Of a stretch of 64,000 nt of DNA, positions 16,020-24,730 are shown one piece after another. How positions within the stretch are numbered: position 1 is the stretch's first letter; every line of letters begins with the position of its first letter. The translations under genes were made by a program, and so were the position numbers. The stretch spans positions 1 through 64,000 of the forward strand of contig NZ_JASISS010000010.1 in assembly GCF_030063195.1 (NCBI RefSeq), written 5' to 3'. The notes under the pieces are model-generated. The model ran no database searches, was not told the DNA's origin, and worked only from the letters and a program-made list of their open reading frames with translations. The DNA is from Cryobacterium sp. PH31-AA6 (GTDB taxonomy: Bacteria; Actinomycetota; Actinomycetes; Actinomycetales; Microbacteriaceae).

Positions 16020-18022
16020 TGAAGTCTCACCGACGCTCCCGAGAAAACTTCCGCTATGTGGGAATTCTTCTCCAGCCCAACGGACTGAGCCCATGCGGCT
16101 TTCTGATCCTGACCGAGCCACATGAGCTCTATGCGCCGAACGAGGCCATTGACTGGGGACGCAACCGCACCGACCGCGTAGCCGACGGCGATCAACGCCC
16201 TACAAAATAACTCAGGTAATCGCATTGGCACTCGACCCCCTGCGATTTCAAGAACGGACGAGGTCGTCATTCCCTCCCACGGTTGTAGAACGATTGTCGG
16301 CACGGGAGTCGGAAAACAGCCAACGCTGGCAAGGAACTCCACGAGGCCCCGAACAGAGCTCACAACAGTGGGCCTGTCGCCCGGGCGTGCGACTGATGCC
16401 GCCCGGGATTGCGCAAGTCGGCGGAGACGCCCCGTGGTGGCGCGGCCCTCCCCCTGCACGGAGGTGGCACGAACGATCACCACCTCCGTATTCCCTGACT
16501 CGCTGAAGCAATCCAGCAGAAGGGACTCGCCCAATGCTTTTGATTCCGAATATGGGGAGAACGGACTCGTCGCCGTCGTCTCGTCCAGGACCTCGCGCCT
16601 GCCTTGGACCGCGGCCGAGCTGATGTGGATCATCCTATGCACCTGGGCGAGCTCCGCAGCTCGGAGAACCGCTGCGGGGAGGAGCGCGTTCGCCCCAAAA
16701 AGAGCTTCGCCGCCACGCGCGTCCGGTGACGCGAGACCTGCCGCGTTCACAACTACGTCGAAATCTCTCAACGTGTCCGCCAAGGAAACGATCGATTCCT
16801 GATTCTCGCGCAGCCTGGCCTTGGCCTCCGGCGTGGTGACGTTGGGATTAAGCCGAAGCCTTGGCGCAGTGACACTGACGGCGTGGACACCCTGCTGGCG
16901 CAGACCCTCAATAAGGGAGGAACCGATGAAACCGGTGCCGCCTATAACTACCCAGCGAAGCGAAGAATGACCGACAGGCGGTGCCGGCAGCGCGGCAGGC
17001 ACCGTAGTAGCCTCGTACGATGCCTCGTTATCTGAGGCCTTCGCAGCCAGCAACCGCGGCAACGACAGGTAGCCGACGGCGACCAAAATGATCCCAACGA
17101 TGGCTGCAGCCGACACTGCAATCGAGTGGAAGAGGCTGAGCAGGCCCAGCGCGCCTGTGGCCAGCGTGGCCGCCGTGACGATGACCGCGACGACTAGATG
17201 CGGCAATCCTGCATCGGTAAGTTTCTGGTAAGTGTGAGAACGATGAGCCTGCTGCCACTCTTCTCCGCGCAGGACGCGTCTGACCAGAGTCGACGTGGTA
17301 TCAGCCAGATAGATCCCCAGTGGTGCGAGTACTGCAATCGTCGGCGTGCCATTCAGTACTGCGGCAATGACGATCGTTCCAATAGCGCCACCAAGCAAAT
17401 AACTCCCCACGTCTCCGAGGAACATACGCTGTCGAGCTAGGTTCCACGGCAGGAAGGCAAGAAACGCAACGGCGAGCACCAGCCCGACTCCGATGAGCCA
17501 GGGTTGGTCGGTCAACAGTCCGATGATGGCGAATATAGACCCAACGGTTGTGCCGTGAAGGCTTGAAATTCCGTTGATTCCATCCATGAAGTTTGCAGCG
17601 TTGGTGTAGCCAGCGAACAGCAAAGCCCCAACTGGCACCCACCACAGATCCGCCTGGAAGATCCACACGAGCGCGAATGTAGCGCCGGCGCCCAACACCA
17701 TTTGTGCGCCAGCACGAACAACAATCCTCACGCCTCGAAGATCCTCTAGAAGCCCGAGAGCACCGACGGCAGCGCCGGTCACGCCGATCACGAGAAGGTG
17801 TGGCATCTGTGATCCCCCAGTGGTAGCCAGCACCGCCACGCCGATCAGGAACCCGAGAAGTGGCGCCAGGCCCGCCCCGCGAAGGACTGGATCCGAGTGC
17901 GACGAGCGCTCATTTGGAAAATCGATGACTTTCATTTTGGCGAGTAGCGGTCGTATGGCAAAGGGCGCGGTGATGCTCACGATCAGGGAAGAGCCAATCG
18001 CGACCAGATCTGGGGCTGCCAT
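16016..18022 (-). CDS. Fusion: WbpL-type sugar-1-phosphate transferase plus SDR reductase
   Basis: A 668-residue two-domain protein. Residues 1 to about 320 form a polytopic membrane domain of the WecA/MraY/WbpL group, with NAANFMDGINGISSLHG, RMFLGDVGSYLLGG and RRVLRGEEWQQAHRSHTYQKL, the family's cytoplasmic motifs. The usual DD motif reads LLEDLRG, with Glu first. From about 355 an SDR follows: VVIGGTGFIGSSL, IHISSAAVQG and the YSESK active-site motif. In O-antigen pathways WbpL and a 4-ketoreductase (WbpV/WbpK) are separate neighbours that make and load UDP-QuiNAc or UDP-D-FucNAc onto undecaprenyl phosphate. Here they are one chain. The ATG at 18,022 overlaps the wbpM stop (ATGA); a longer frame to 18,064 exists. 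Confidence 0.85.
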   Translation of the reverse strand: MAAPDLVAIGSSLIVSITAPFAIRPLLAKMKVIDFPNERSSHSDPVLRGAGLAPLLGFLIGVAVLATTGGSQMPHLLVIGVTGAAVGALGLLEDLRGVRIVVRAGAQMVLGAGATFALVWIFQADLWWVPVGALLFAGYTNAANFMDGINGISSLHGTTVGSIFAIIGLLTDQPWLIGVGLVLAVAFLAFLPWNLARQRMFLGDVGSYLLGGAIGTIVIAAVLNGTPTIAVLAPLGIYLADTTSTLVRRVLRGEEWQQAHRSHTYQKLTDAGLPHLVVAVIVTAATLATGALGLLSLFHSIAVSAAAIVGIILVAVGYLSLPRLLAAKASDNEASYEATTVPAALPAPPVGHSSLRWVVIGGTGFIGSSLIEGLRQQGVHAVSVTAPRLRLNPNVTTPEAKARLRENQESIVSLADTLRDFDVVVNAAGLASPDARGGEALFGANALLPAAVLRAAELAQVHRMIHISSAAVQGRREVLDETTATSPFSPYSESKALGESLLLDCFSESGNTEVVIVRATSVQGEGRATTGRLRRLAQSRAASVARPGDRPTVVSSVRGLVEFLASVGCFPTPVPTIVLQPWEGMTTSSVLEIAGGRVPMRLPELFCRALIAVGYAVGAVASPVNGLVRRIELMWLGQDQKAAWAQSVGLEKNSHIAEVFSGASVRLH

Positions 18023-19845
18023 CAGACAGCTGACCCCAAAGTGGCCGAGTAGCTTTCGTTGCACCTTTCCGCCCAGCGGGCCCTATCGAGGCGATTCGGA
18101 TGGATAGGTGCGATTGAGGCGTGAGAAATTTTCGGGTGGATCGGTCGCTCATCCGTTTCGTTTTCGCCGATGAGTTCTTCGTGAAGCTTTTCCCCCGGGC
18201 GGAGGCCGGTATAGACGATCTCAATCTCTTTGCCCGACATCTCGATCATGCGCTGGGCGACGTCGAGAATGCGCACCGGTTCGCCCATGTCGAGGATGAG
18301 CACCTCGGCGGGGCGGCCGATGCCGCCGGCCTGGATGACGAGCTGGCACGCTTCCGGGATGGTCATGAAGAAACGGGTCACGTCTGGATGGGTGATCGTG
18401 AGCGGGCCGCCAGCCTCGATTAGGGTGGTGAAAGTGGGCAGCATCGAACCGCGGCTGCCGATGACATTGCCGAAACGCACGGATAGATACGCGTGCTCAG
18501 ACTGCTCAGCGGCCCACGCGGTGAGCTTCTCCGCCACTCTCTTGGAATGGCCGAGCACGCTGGTGGGGTTCGCGGCCTTGTCGGTGGAGATGTTCACGAA
18601 TGTGGTGACCCCCGCAGCCTGGGCGGCCTCGAGCACGTTGAGTGTACCGAGCACGTTCGTCTTCCATGCCTCGTCGGGGTATTGCTCGAGCATGGGCAGG
18701 TGTTTGAGGGCTGCAGCGTGGAACACGACATCGGGCCTGCGCTCGGTGAAAATGTCCTTGAGCGCCTGGGAATCGCGAATGTCGGCCAGCACGACGTCCT
18801 TCGTGTCGAGGAGACCATGACCGAGAATCGAGATCTGTGTGCTTTGGAGACCGGTTTCGTCTCGGTCAAGCATGATAAGTTCGCTCGGGCCGAATTTGTT
18901 GATCTGCCTGCACAGTTCCGAGCCGATGGACCCACCGGCACCCGTGACGAGCACCCGCTTGCCCGCGAGGTAGCCGGCAATCGAGGCGACGTGAGTGTCG
19001 ACCGGGTGACGACCGATCAGGTCTTCGATTGCAATATCGCGAAGATCGTTAAGGCGGGCCTTTCCGTTGAGCAGGTCTTCAAGCGGCGGCAGCACCAACA
19101 CTTTGAGGTGGGCGACCTTCGCCGCGTCGTTGATTTGACGCAACAACGTGGCATCGGCCCTGGCGATCGCCACGACCAGCGTTGTTGCTCCGGAGGCTTG
19201 GGCCGCTGCGGAAAGCGAAGCGCGCGAACCGAGGACGCGAACTCCGTGAAGCCAGAGATTGCGCTTGAGCGGATCGTCGTCGATGATGCCCACCGGAAGG
19301 AAGGGCGAGTTTCGGTCGGTGGTCATCCGGCGGGCGATAGACGCCCCCATGTAACCGGCACCGAAGATGAGGGCCTTCTGGATGTCGTCTGTGCGGACCA
19401 TCGACCGTTCGACCAACAGCCGCTTGATGTATCGCACACCGCCCATCAGAACGAAGGCCATCGGCAGGGCGATGAAAACGGTGCTGCGCGGAATGCCTAC
19501 CACGGTGCCAGCGACCGCGATCGGGAGCCCCAGCACGACCGTCGCGACCAGCACTACGCCAAGTAGCGCACGCACCTCGGCAAAGCTCCCGTAGATGTGG
19601 CGCCCCTGGTAGAGGTGGTACACGCCCCCCGCGAAGAATTGAACCAGGCTGGCGGCCGCGAACAACGCCAGGAGCGGTATCACCGCAATACGTTGCAGCT
19701 CGAATTCATAGCGAAGAACCTCGGCCACGAACAAGGCGACCCCCCAGGCGCCCGCATCGAACGCATATTGCGTTCCGAACCGCACCAGAGGCACCGAACC
19801 GTGAAGCTCCTGCATCCTGGTGGTCGCGAAGTCACTTATTGCCAT
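18022..19845 (-). CDS. Membrane UDP-GlcNAc 4,6-dehydratase (WbpM/FlaA1-like)
   Basis: A 607-residue protein with four N-terminal membrane helices (about 28-140), a CoA-binding-like Rossmann region (KALIFGAGYMGASIARRM) and a C-terminal SDR with LVTGAGGSIGSELCRQI, MLDRDETGL and NISTDKAANPTSVLGHSKR, where the SDR Tyr is replaced as in the WbpM group. It dehydrates UDP-GlcNAc to UDP-4-keto-6-deoxy-GlcNAc, the substrate for the SDR fused to the next gene's transferase. It overlaps the upstream BNR gene by 10 bases and the downstream fusion by ATGA. Length and motifs are normal. Confidence 0.92.
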   Translation of the reverse strand: MAISDFATTRMQELHGSVPLVRFGTQYAFDAGAWGVALFVAEVLRYEFELQRIAVIPLLALFAAASLVQFFAGGVYHLYQGRHIYGSFAEVRALLGVVLVATVVLGLPIAVAGTVVGIPRSTVFIALPMAFVLMGGVRYIKRLLVERSMVRTDDIQKALIFGAGYMGASIARRMTTDRNSPFLPVGIIDDDPLKRNLWLHGVRVLGSRASLSAAAQASGATTLVVAIARADATLLRQINDAAKVAHLKVLVLPPLEDLLNGKARLNDLRDIAIEDLIGRHPVDTHVASIAGYLAGKRVLVTGAGGSIGSELCRQINKFGPSELIMLDRDETGLQSTQISILGHGLLDTKDVVLADIRDSQALKDIFTERRPDVVFHAAALKHLPMLEQYPDEAWKTNVLGTLNVLEAAQAAGVTTFVNISTDKAANPTSVLGHSKRVAEKLTAWAAEQSEHAYLSVRFGNVIGSRGSMLPTFTTLIEAGGPLTITHPDVTRFFMTIPEACQLVIQAGGIGRPAEVLILDMGEPVRILDVAQRMIEMSGKEIEIVYTGLRPGEKLHEELIGENETDERPIHPKISHASIAPIHPNRLDRARWAERCNESYSATLGSAV

Positions 19846-20819
19846 TCTGATCCCCCATTACTTGACCTGCTCACAACATCCCCCGCCCACAACCACACGA
19901 TTCCGTCGGTGCTGGCGACCGCCACGTCGCCCGGGTTGAAGGCGCCTTCACGGCACCCGCCCGGGGTGAGTGCGCCGTCGAGTGCTTCGGGTGTCGAGAA
20001 TACCTGAGCCCCCGCGCAGCCCGGTTGATTGGCGGCCACCACGATGTAACCGTCGGCGCTGACGTTGATGTTCGCGGCACCGGGCAGCGGGCTTCCTGGC
20101 CCCCAGGTTGCACCCCCGTCGCCGGTGCGAAGAAGGGTTCCATTAGAACAGAGTGCGGCGCCGACCGTGTCACTGCGCGGGGCCAGAGCGATGACCGTGG
20201 GGCAGGATGCGGGGAAGGACCCGGCCGGGCTGTGCACGACGGCCCGGTTCGCGGGGTCGACGTACCAGTTGGCGGCAACGCGGTCGGGGTACTCCTGCCA
20301 CGCATCGCCGGCCACATACGTCGTCACGCGCTGCGGTGTGCAGTCCGAGGCTTTGAGCGTCACCAATGACACCTGCGACTTGCTCATGATGTCGATGGCG
20401 AGCACGGAGGAGGCGTCGGTGCCGGCCGAGGCGTCGAACCCGTTCCAGGTGGCACCGTCGTCGGTGGTCAGCTCAGGGTTGGCCGTCGTTGCCGGGCAGG
20501 CGCCGGTGGTGGCGCGCCACGCGGTCGACGCGTCGAGGGCGGCGAGGATGCGGTTGGGGGCCTGGGTCTCGACTGCGGCCGGCGCGGTCTCGACCGGCGC
20601 GACCACCGGAGGGTTGGTCCCGACAGGCTCAACCACCGCGGGGTTGGTCTCGACGGGCTCGACCACCGCGCCCGCGTTAGCGGGTGGCTTGGAGTCGGTG
20701 AGTGCGAATGCCACCAGGGCGACGTCGAAGATCAGGAATGCCGCCAGGCCGGCAATGAGCAGGCGTCGCCGAAGACGGTTGTCCCGGTTCTTGCGACTCA
20801 TTGTCTTGAAGGCGGCCAT
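19836..20819 (-). CDS. Membrane-anchored BNR/propeller-like protein of the polysaccharide operon
   Basis: A 327-residue protein with a basic N-terminus and one membrane helix (about 19-42), then a linker carrying VVEPVET, VVEPVGT and VVAPVET, which is hairpin-repeat DNA read in frame (20,586-20,664). The extracellular part has three BNR-like motifs, TTDDGATWNGF, TGDGGATWGPG and SSNGGSEWQ, typical of sialidase-like beta-propellers, but no sialidase active-site pattern. I do not know its function. Position between the tyrosine phosphatase and WbpM suggests a role in assembly or surface attachment of the polymer. It starts eight bases after the phosphatase stop. Confidence 0.7.
   Translation of the reverse strand: MAAFKTMSRKNRDNRLRRRLLIAGLAAFLIFDVALVAFALTDSKPPANAGAVVEPVETNPAVVEPVGTNPPVVAPVETAPAAVETQAPNRILAALDASTAWRATTGACPATTANPELTTDDGATWNGFDASAGTDASSVLAIDIMSKSQVSLVTLKASDCTPQRVTTYVAGDAWQEYPDRVAANWYVDPANRAVVHSPAGSFPASCPTVIALAPRSDTVGAALCSNGTLLRTGDGGATWGPGSPLPGAANINVSADGYIVVAANQPGCAGAQVFSTPEALDGALTPGGCREGAFNPGDVAVASTDGIVWLWAGDVVSRSSNGGSEWQ
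20586..20664. repeat. Three hairpin repeats inside the BNR gene
   Basis: The 19-base unit occurs at 20,586-20,604 and 20,646-20,664 in the form GGTC-loop-GACC, with a slightly degenerate copy (GGTC/AACC) at 20,616-20,634. Loops are 11 bases of the TCGAC-GGC-C type. In the gene's frame they yield the VEPVET-type peptide repeats. Confidence 0.85.
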
Positions 20820-20827
20820 GAAGTGTC

Positions 20828-21433
20828 CTAGACCTGCCCGACCGTGGCGGCGCTACGGAACAGGGCGACGACCGCGTTGACCGCGGGCACGAGCTGCTGC
20901 GCGGACTCAACGTAGACCTCGTCGCTGCGGCGGTACGGGTCGATCACGTCGTCATCGTCGGCGGAAACGGGCGGCGCTACGGCGCCGCGCTGGGAAGCCG
21001 CGAGGCCCACCAGAGTGGAGAAGCGCCCGACCACATCGTCGAGAGGCAACGCGGCGGCCTCCTCGAGGTCGTCGTCGGTGAGCTCGCTGATCAGCCTCGC
21101 GAATTCGCGAATGGTGAAGGTGTAACGGATGGCGCGGGGCACGAGTTCCACGATCGCTCGGCGATGCTCACGCGACATGGCGAACACCAGATCTGCGGTG
21201 GCCAGGTGCTCTTCGGTGAGCACCTGGGCGACGTGGTTCGACGGGTCCCCGCCGAAGTGGCGAGACAGGTCCGCGGCTTGCGGCGGCATGCCCTGCCCGG
21301 TTAAACCGATCGTTCCGGCACTGGCCAGTTCGACCTCGGGCCAGGCCGCCAGACCAACGCGCAGGAGTTGCTCGGCCAGTGGCGAGCGACAGATGTTGCC
21401 CGAGCAGACCGTGAGAATGGAGAAGGTATTCAC
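20828..21433 (-). CDS. Low-molecular-weight protein-tyrosine phosphatase (Wzb-like)
   Basis: A 201-residue protein beginning MNTFSILTVCSGNICRSPLAEQLL. The CX5R catalytic loop is Cys10-SGNIC-Arg16, and the general-acid Asp lies in VIDPYRR. It should dephosphorylate the tyrosine kinase encoded just upstream, allowing cycling of chain-length control. The open frame extends to 21,868, but the GTG at 21,433 overlaps the kinase TAG stop by one base and starts the domain, so it is chosen. An acidic region (SADDDDVIDPY) surrounds the catalytic Asp. Confidence 0.9.
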   Translation of the reverse strand: MNTFSILTVCSGNICRSPLAEQLLRVGLAAWPEVELASAGTIGLTGQGMPPQAADLSRHFGGDPSNHVAQVLTEEHLATADLVFAMSREHRRAIVELVPRAIRYTFTIREFARLISELTDDDLEEAAALPLDDVVGRFSTLVGLAASQRGAVAPPVSADDDDVIDPYRRSDEVYVESAQQLVPAVNAVVALFRSAATVGQV

Positions 21434-22875
21434 TAGGCGGTTCTCCGGCGTGCCTTGCGGAAGCCACCGCGCACTGCGGGGGCCGCAGCATCCGCGGCGA
21501 GCTCTTCTTCGTGCACCGCGCCATAGCTGTACTGACCGTAGCCGTAGGAGTCCGGGCCCCTGGTGGGCAGCATGGTGATGACGATACCGACCAGTCGGCT
21601 GCCGGCGCGCTCGAGCGACTTCACCGCGCTGGCCAGTTCGTTGCGCTTGGTGCGGCCGGAGGCGACCACCATGATGGCGCCGCCGCAGAGCTTGCTCAGC
21701 ACGGCGGCATCCGTGACCAGCAGGAGGGGCGGGGCGTCGATGAGCACGACGTCGAACTCGCTGGTCAGCGCAGCGAGGGTGCGGGCCATGGCGGCAGAGC
21801 CGAGCAATTCGCTGGGGTTCGGGGGTACGCGGCCGCTGGGCAGCACGAACAGTTTGTTCTTGCCCCACTTCTGCAGCACATCGGCGAGTTCGGCCCGGCC
21901 GATGAGCACGTCGGTGAGGCCGACGCCACCCTCGATGCCCATGTACTCGGCAACGCGGGGCAGGCGCAGGTCGCCGTCGATGAGTGCCACGCGGGCGCCG
22001 GTCTCGGCGAGGGCGATGGCCAGGTTGGCCGACGTGGTGCTCTTGCCCTCGCCGGGCACCGAGCTGGTGACCACGAAGCTGCGCGGCCCACCCTCGATGT
22101 TGACGAACTGGAGGTTGGTGCGCAGGCTACGGAACGACTCGGCCCGGGGGTTCTTGGGGTCGGAGTGCACGACCAGCGGGCGCAGGCGAGCGTCGGGGTC
22201 GTTCGTGATGCCGCCGAGCATCGGCGTGTCGGTGACCAGTTCGATGTCGTGCAGGCTGTGGATGCGGGTGTCGAGCACGCTGCGGAGCACGGCCAGACCG
22301 ATTCCGAGAGCCAGGCCGACGAGCAGGCCGAGAGCGATGTTCATCGGCACGTTGGGGCTGGCCGGCTTGGTGGGAACAATCGCCGGCTGAATGGTCTCGA
22401 TCTTGACGGGGCTGGCCGCCTCACCGTCGGGCTTCTCGAGCCGGTCGACGACGATTTTGCTGAAGTTCGCGCCGACGGAGTTGGCGATCTTGGCGGCGAG
22501 CTCAGGGTCGCTGTTGCTCACCGTCACGTCGATGAGCACGGTGTTCAGCGGAGACGAGGAGGTGACCGTGGACGCGAGTTGCGACGCGGTCATGTCGAGG
22601 TTCAGTTCCTTGATGACCTCGTCGAGCACGATGGCACTGTTGACGACGTCGACGTAGGAGGTGACGGCCTGGCGGGCGAAGCTCGTGCCCTGAAGCAGGT
22701 CGCCGGTGGCGGCACCCGCGGCAGCCTGAACGGAGACGTAGAGCTGGGTGGTGGCGACGTATTTCGGAGTGGTGGCGATGGATGCGCCCGCTGCGCCGGC
22801 GATGCCGAAGAGCGTGAGGGCGAGAATCAGGGTCCAGCTTTTGTGGAAAATCCTGATGTAATCCTTGAGCTCCAC
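21433..22875 (-). CDS. Polysaccharide co-polymerase / BY-type tyrosine kinase
   Basis: A 480-residue protein (GTG start). The N-terminal Wzz-like part has membrane helices near 15-35 (LILALTLFGIAGAAGA) and 178-200. The cytoplasmic kinase has Walker A SSVPGEGKSTTSANLAIAL, Walker A' VALIDGDLRLP and Walker B VVLIDAPPLLL. The C-terminus carries a tyrosine cluster (SYGYGQYSYGAV), the expected autophosphorylation site. It controls chain length and export of the polymer, with the Wzb-like phosphatase reversing phosphorylation. It is the first gene of the operon that runs down to 11,503. Confidence 0.93.
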   Translation of the reverse strand: MELKDYIRIFHKSWTLILALTLFGIAGAAGASIATTPKYVATTQLYVSVQAAAGAATGDLLQGTSFARQAVTSYVDVVNSAIVLDEVIKELNLDMTASQLASTVTSSSPLNTVLIDVTVSNSDPELAAKIANSVGANFSKIVVDRLEKPDGEAASPVKIETIQPAIVPTKPASPNVPMNIALGLLVGLALGIGLAVLRSVLDTRIHSLHDIELVTDTPMLGGITNDPDARLRPLVVHSDPKNPRAESFRSLRTNLQFVNIEGGPRSFVVTSSVPGEGKSTTSANLAIALAETGARVALIDGDLRLPRVAEYMGIEGGVGLTDVLIGRAELADVLQKWGKNKLFVLPSGRVPPNPSELLGSAAMARTLAALTSEFDVVLIDAPPLLLVTDAAVLSKLCGGAIMVVASGRTKRNELASAVKSLERAGSRLVGIVITMLPTRGPDSYGYGQYSYGAVHEEELAADAAAPAVRGGFRKARRRTA

Positions 22876-23104
22876 GCGCGTTCCTCCGGTACTTGGGCAG
22901 AGAGGAACCGCTGAAATTGCCTTTTCCCCGTCATCATCTTTGCATACGGCTAGATAAGGGTACCCCCCATGCGGGGTCCGAAGTTTCCTCGTTTTGTTTG
23001 GGTCTTGTGGCTTCGTGCCCCTGAGGCAAATTTATCTTCGAGAAATTTTCCACAAGAGCTGATAAACCCTCACATTTATGTTCCATTCTTGCTAGAATCG
23101 TGTT
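22876..23104. promoter_or_regulatory. Divergent promoter region; leaderless start of HNH gene
   Basis: This region separates the polysaccharide operon (minus) from the HNH gene (plus) and must hold promoters for both. For the plus strand, TAGAAT at 23,093-23,098 lies six bases before the ATG at 23,105, the spacing expected of a -10 box on a leaderless actinobacterial mRNA. No convincing -35 is seen. The minus-strand promoter was not resolved. Confidence 0.5.
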
Positions 23105-24718
23105 ATGGCAACCCAGGCAGAACAGCTCAGACAGGCAGCGGATGCCGTTGCCTGTCTGGGCTGTTCCAGTGCCGACCTGGAGTCACTTTCCGACGCGGCC
23201 GTGCTGGTCGGCCAGCGGCAGATCGCCGAGTTGCGCCGGCTGGTGGAGACGTATGCCGCGTGGACGGCCGGCACGATCGCCCGCCGGTCCCGTCCCGAGC
23301 TCGGCCACTCGGGTCTGGCCGCACAGCAGGGTTTCCTCTCCCCCGAGGCGATGATCCAGAAGGTCACCGGCTCGTCGCGGGGTGACGCCTACAAGCTGGT
23401 CGCGGTTGGCACGATGATGGCCACGACCGAAGCCGCAGACCGGCAGTCCGCCGGGACAGCCGGTCTTCCTGGCACTGACGGAAGCGGAGACACCGGTTCT
23501 GGAGGAGTGCCCGGATCGCCACACTCTGTGGGATCACCCAGCTCTTCGGACGCGGCCGCGTCGTGGCAGGCGCCGATCGCCCGCGCTGTGGCCGCCGGCA
23601 CCCTCTCCGTCGACGCCGCCGAATCGATCCGCAAGGGCCTGGGCGACATCGACACCGCGGTGACCGCCGAGCGCCTCAGCGCCGCCCTCGCCACTCTGAT
23701 CGCCGAGGCGGCAGGGTTGAACGCGGACCAGTGCTTCCACCGGGCCCGGCGGCTGCGCGACGACCTCGATACGGCCGGCATCGCCGCCCGCGAAAAGCAG
23801 GCCCACGACGACCGGTACCTGCGCGTCTACCGCCTCCGCGACGGCAAAATACGTCTGCACGGACTGTTCGCCCCCGAAGACGGCGAGTTCGTGCTCTCCA
23901 CCTACGACGCCCTCACCAGCCCCCGGCGCGGCGGGGTGCGCTTCGTCGACAAGAAACGTGCCGCCTGGGCCAAACGAATCCAGGACGACCCCCGCAGCAC
24001 CGAACAAATCGCCGCAGACTCCTTCATCCAGTTGCTCAAGCTCGGCAGCGAAGTCGACCCCGGCCGGATGCTCGGCGGCCGCCGCCCCGCAGTGCGCGTC
24101 ATCGTCACCCAGAAAGACCTCACTCGGCAGCTCCGCCTCAAAGCGGGCACACCAGCAGCACCGGTCGCACCGGTCGCACCGGTCGCACCGGAATCCCCTG
24201 CCGCGTCGGTCGCACCGGCGGCAGATGACGCTCCCACCGACCAGCTCAGGCAGGCCGAAACGCCTCTGGCCTCGCCGACTGGGCACGGCTACCTCGAGGG
24301 CAGCCCCCTCCCCATCTCACTCGCCGCAGTCGAGCGGCAGATCTGCGACACCGGGGTGCGCGGCATCCTCTTCGACGACACCGGGCAAGCCCTCGACGTT
24401 GGGCGGGAGAAGCGATTATTCACCGAACAACAACGCGCCGCAATGAGCCTCCGCGACGGCGGCTGCCTCTGGCCCGACTGCGACCGGCCGCCGTCCTGGA
24501 CTGAAGCGCACCACATCGATGGGTGGTTGCTCGACTTCGGACACACCGATCTTGCAGACGGGGTGTGCCTGTGCCACCCCCATCACCTGCTGCTCCACAA
24601 CATGGGGTGGCGCATCGTGCGGGAGGGCAGCGAGTACTGGCTGAGGCCACCCATATCGGTGGATCCGGACCAAACGCTGATCCCGCTGCGGAGCAAGTCG
24701 CGGGTGCAGGCCGAGTAG
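23105..24718 (+). CDS. DUF222/HNH endonuclease (13E12-type repeat protein)
   Basis: A 537-residue protein. The long N-terminal DUF222 region includes RQIAELRRLVETYAAWTAG and the central DRYLRVYRLRDGKIRLHGLFAPEDGEF. The C-terminal HNH domain (about 440-515) has CLWPDCDRPPSWTEAHHIDGW and DLADGVCLCHPHHLLLHNMGW, with Cys pairs and the His of the beta-beta-alpha metal site. This family is present in many copies in Microbacteriaceae and Mycobacterium, and its biological role is not settled. A PVAPVAPVAP linker comes from 9-base direct repeats near 24,165-24,190. It has no coupled partner gene, and a 29-bp tandem array begins 12 bases after its stop. Confidence 0.92.
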   Translation: MATQAEQLRQAADAVACLGCSSADLESLSDAAVLVGQRQIAELRRLVETYAAWTAGTIARRSRPELGHSGLAAQQGFLSPEAMIQKVTGSSRGDAYKLVAVGTMMATTEAADRQSAGTAGLPGTDGSGDTGSGGVPGSPHSVGSPSSSDAAASWQAPIARAVAAGTLSVDAAESIRKGLGDIDTAVTAERLSAALATLIAEAAGLNADQCFHRARRLRDDLDTAGIAAREKQAHDDRYLRVYRLRDGKIRLHGLFAPEDGEFVLSTYDALTSPRRGGVRFVDKKRAAWAKRIQDDPRSTEQIAADSFIQLLKLGSEVDPGRMLGGRRPAVRVIVTQKDLTRQLRLKAGTPAAPVAPVAPVAPESPAASVAPAADDAPTDQLRQAETPLASPTGHGYLEGSPLPISLAAVERQICDTGVRGILFDDTGQALDVGREKRLFTEQQRAAMSLRDGGCLWPDCDRPPSWTEAHHIDGWLLDFGHTDLADGVCLCHPHHLLLHNMGWRIVREGSEYWLRPPISVDPDQTLIPLRSKSRVQAE

Positions 24719-24730
24719 CTGTCCTGAGCC

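Noticed and set aside
21511..22914. Long plus-strand open frame opposite the tyrosine kinase gene
   Set aside because: High-GC shadow: repetitive His/Gly/Asp/Arg-rich translation with no domain, while the opposite strand encodes a complete BY-kinase.
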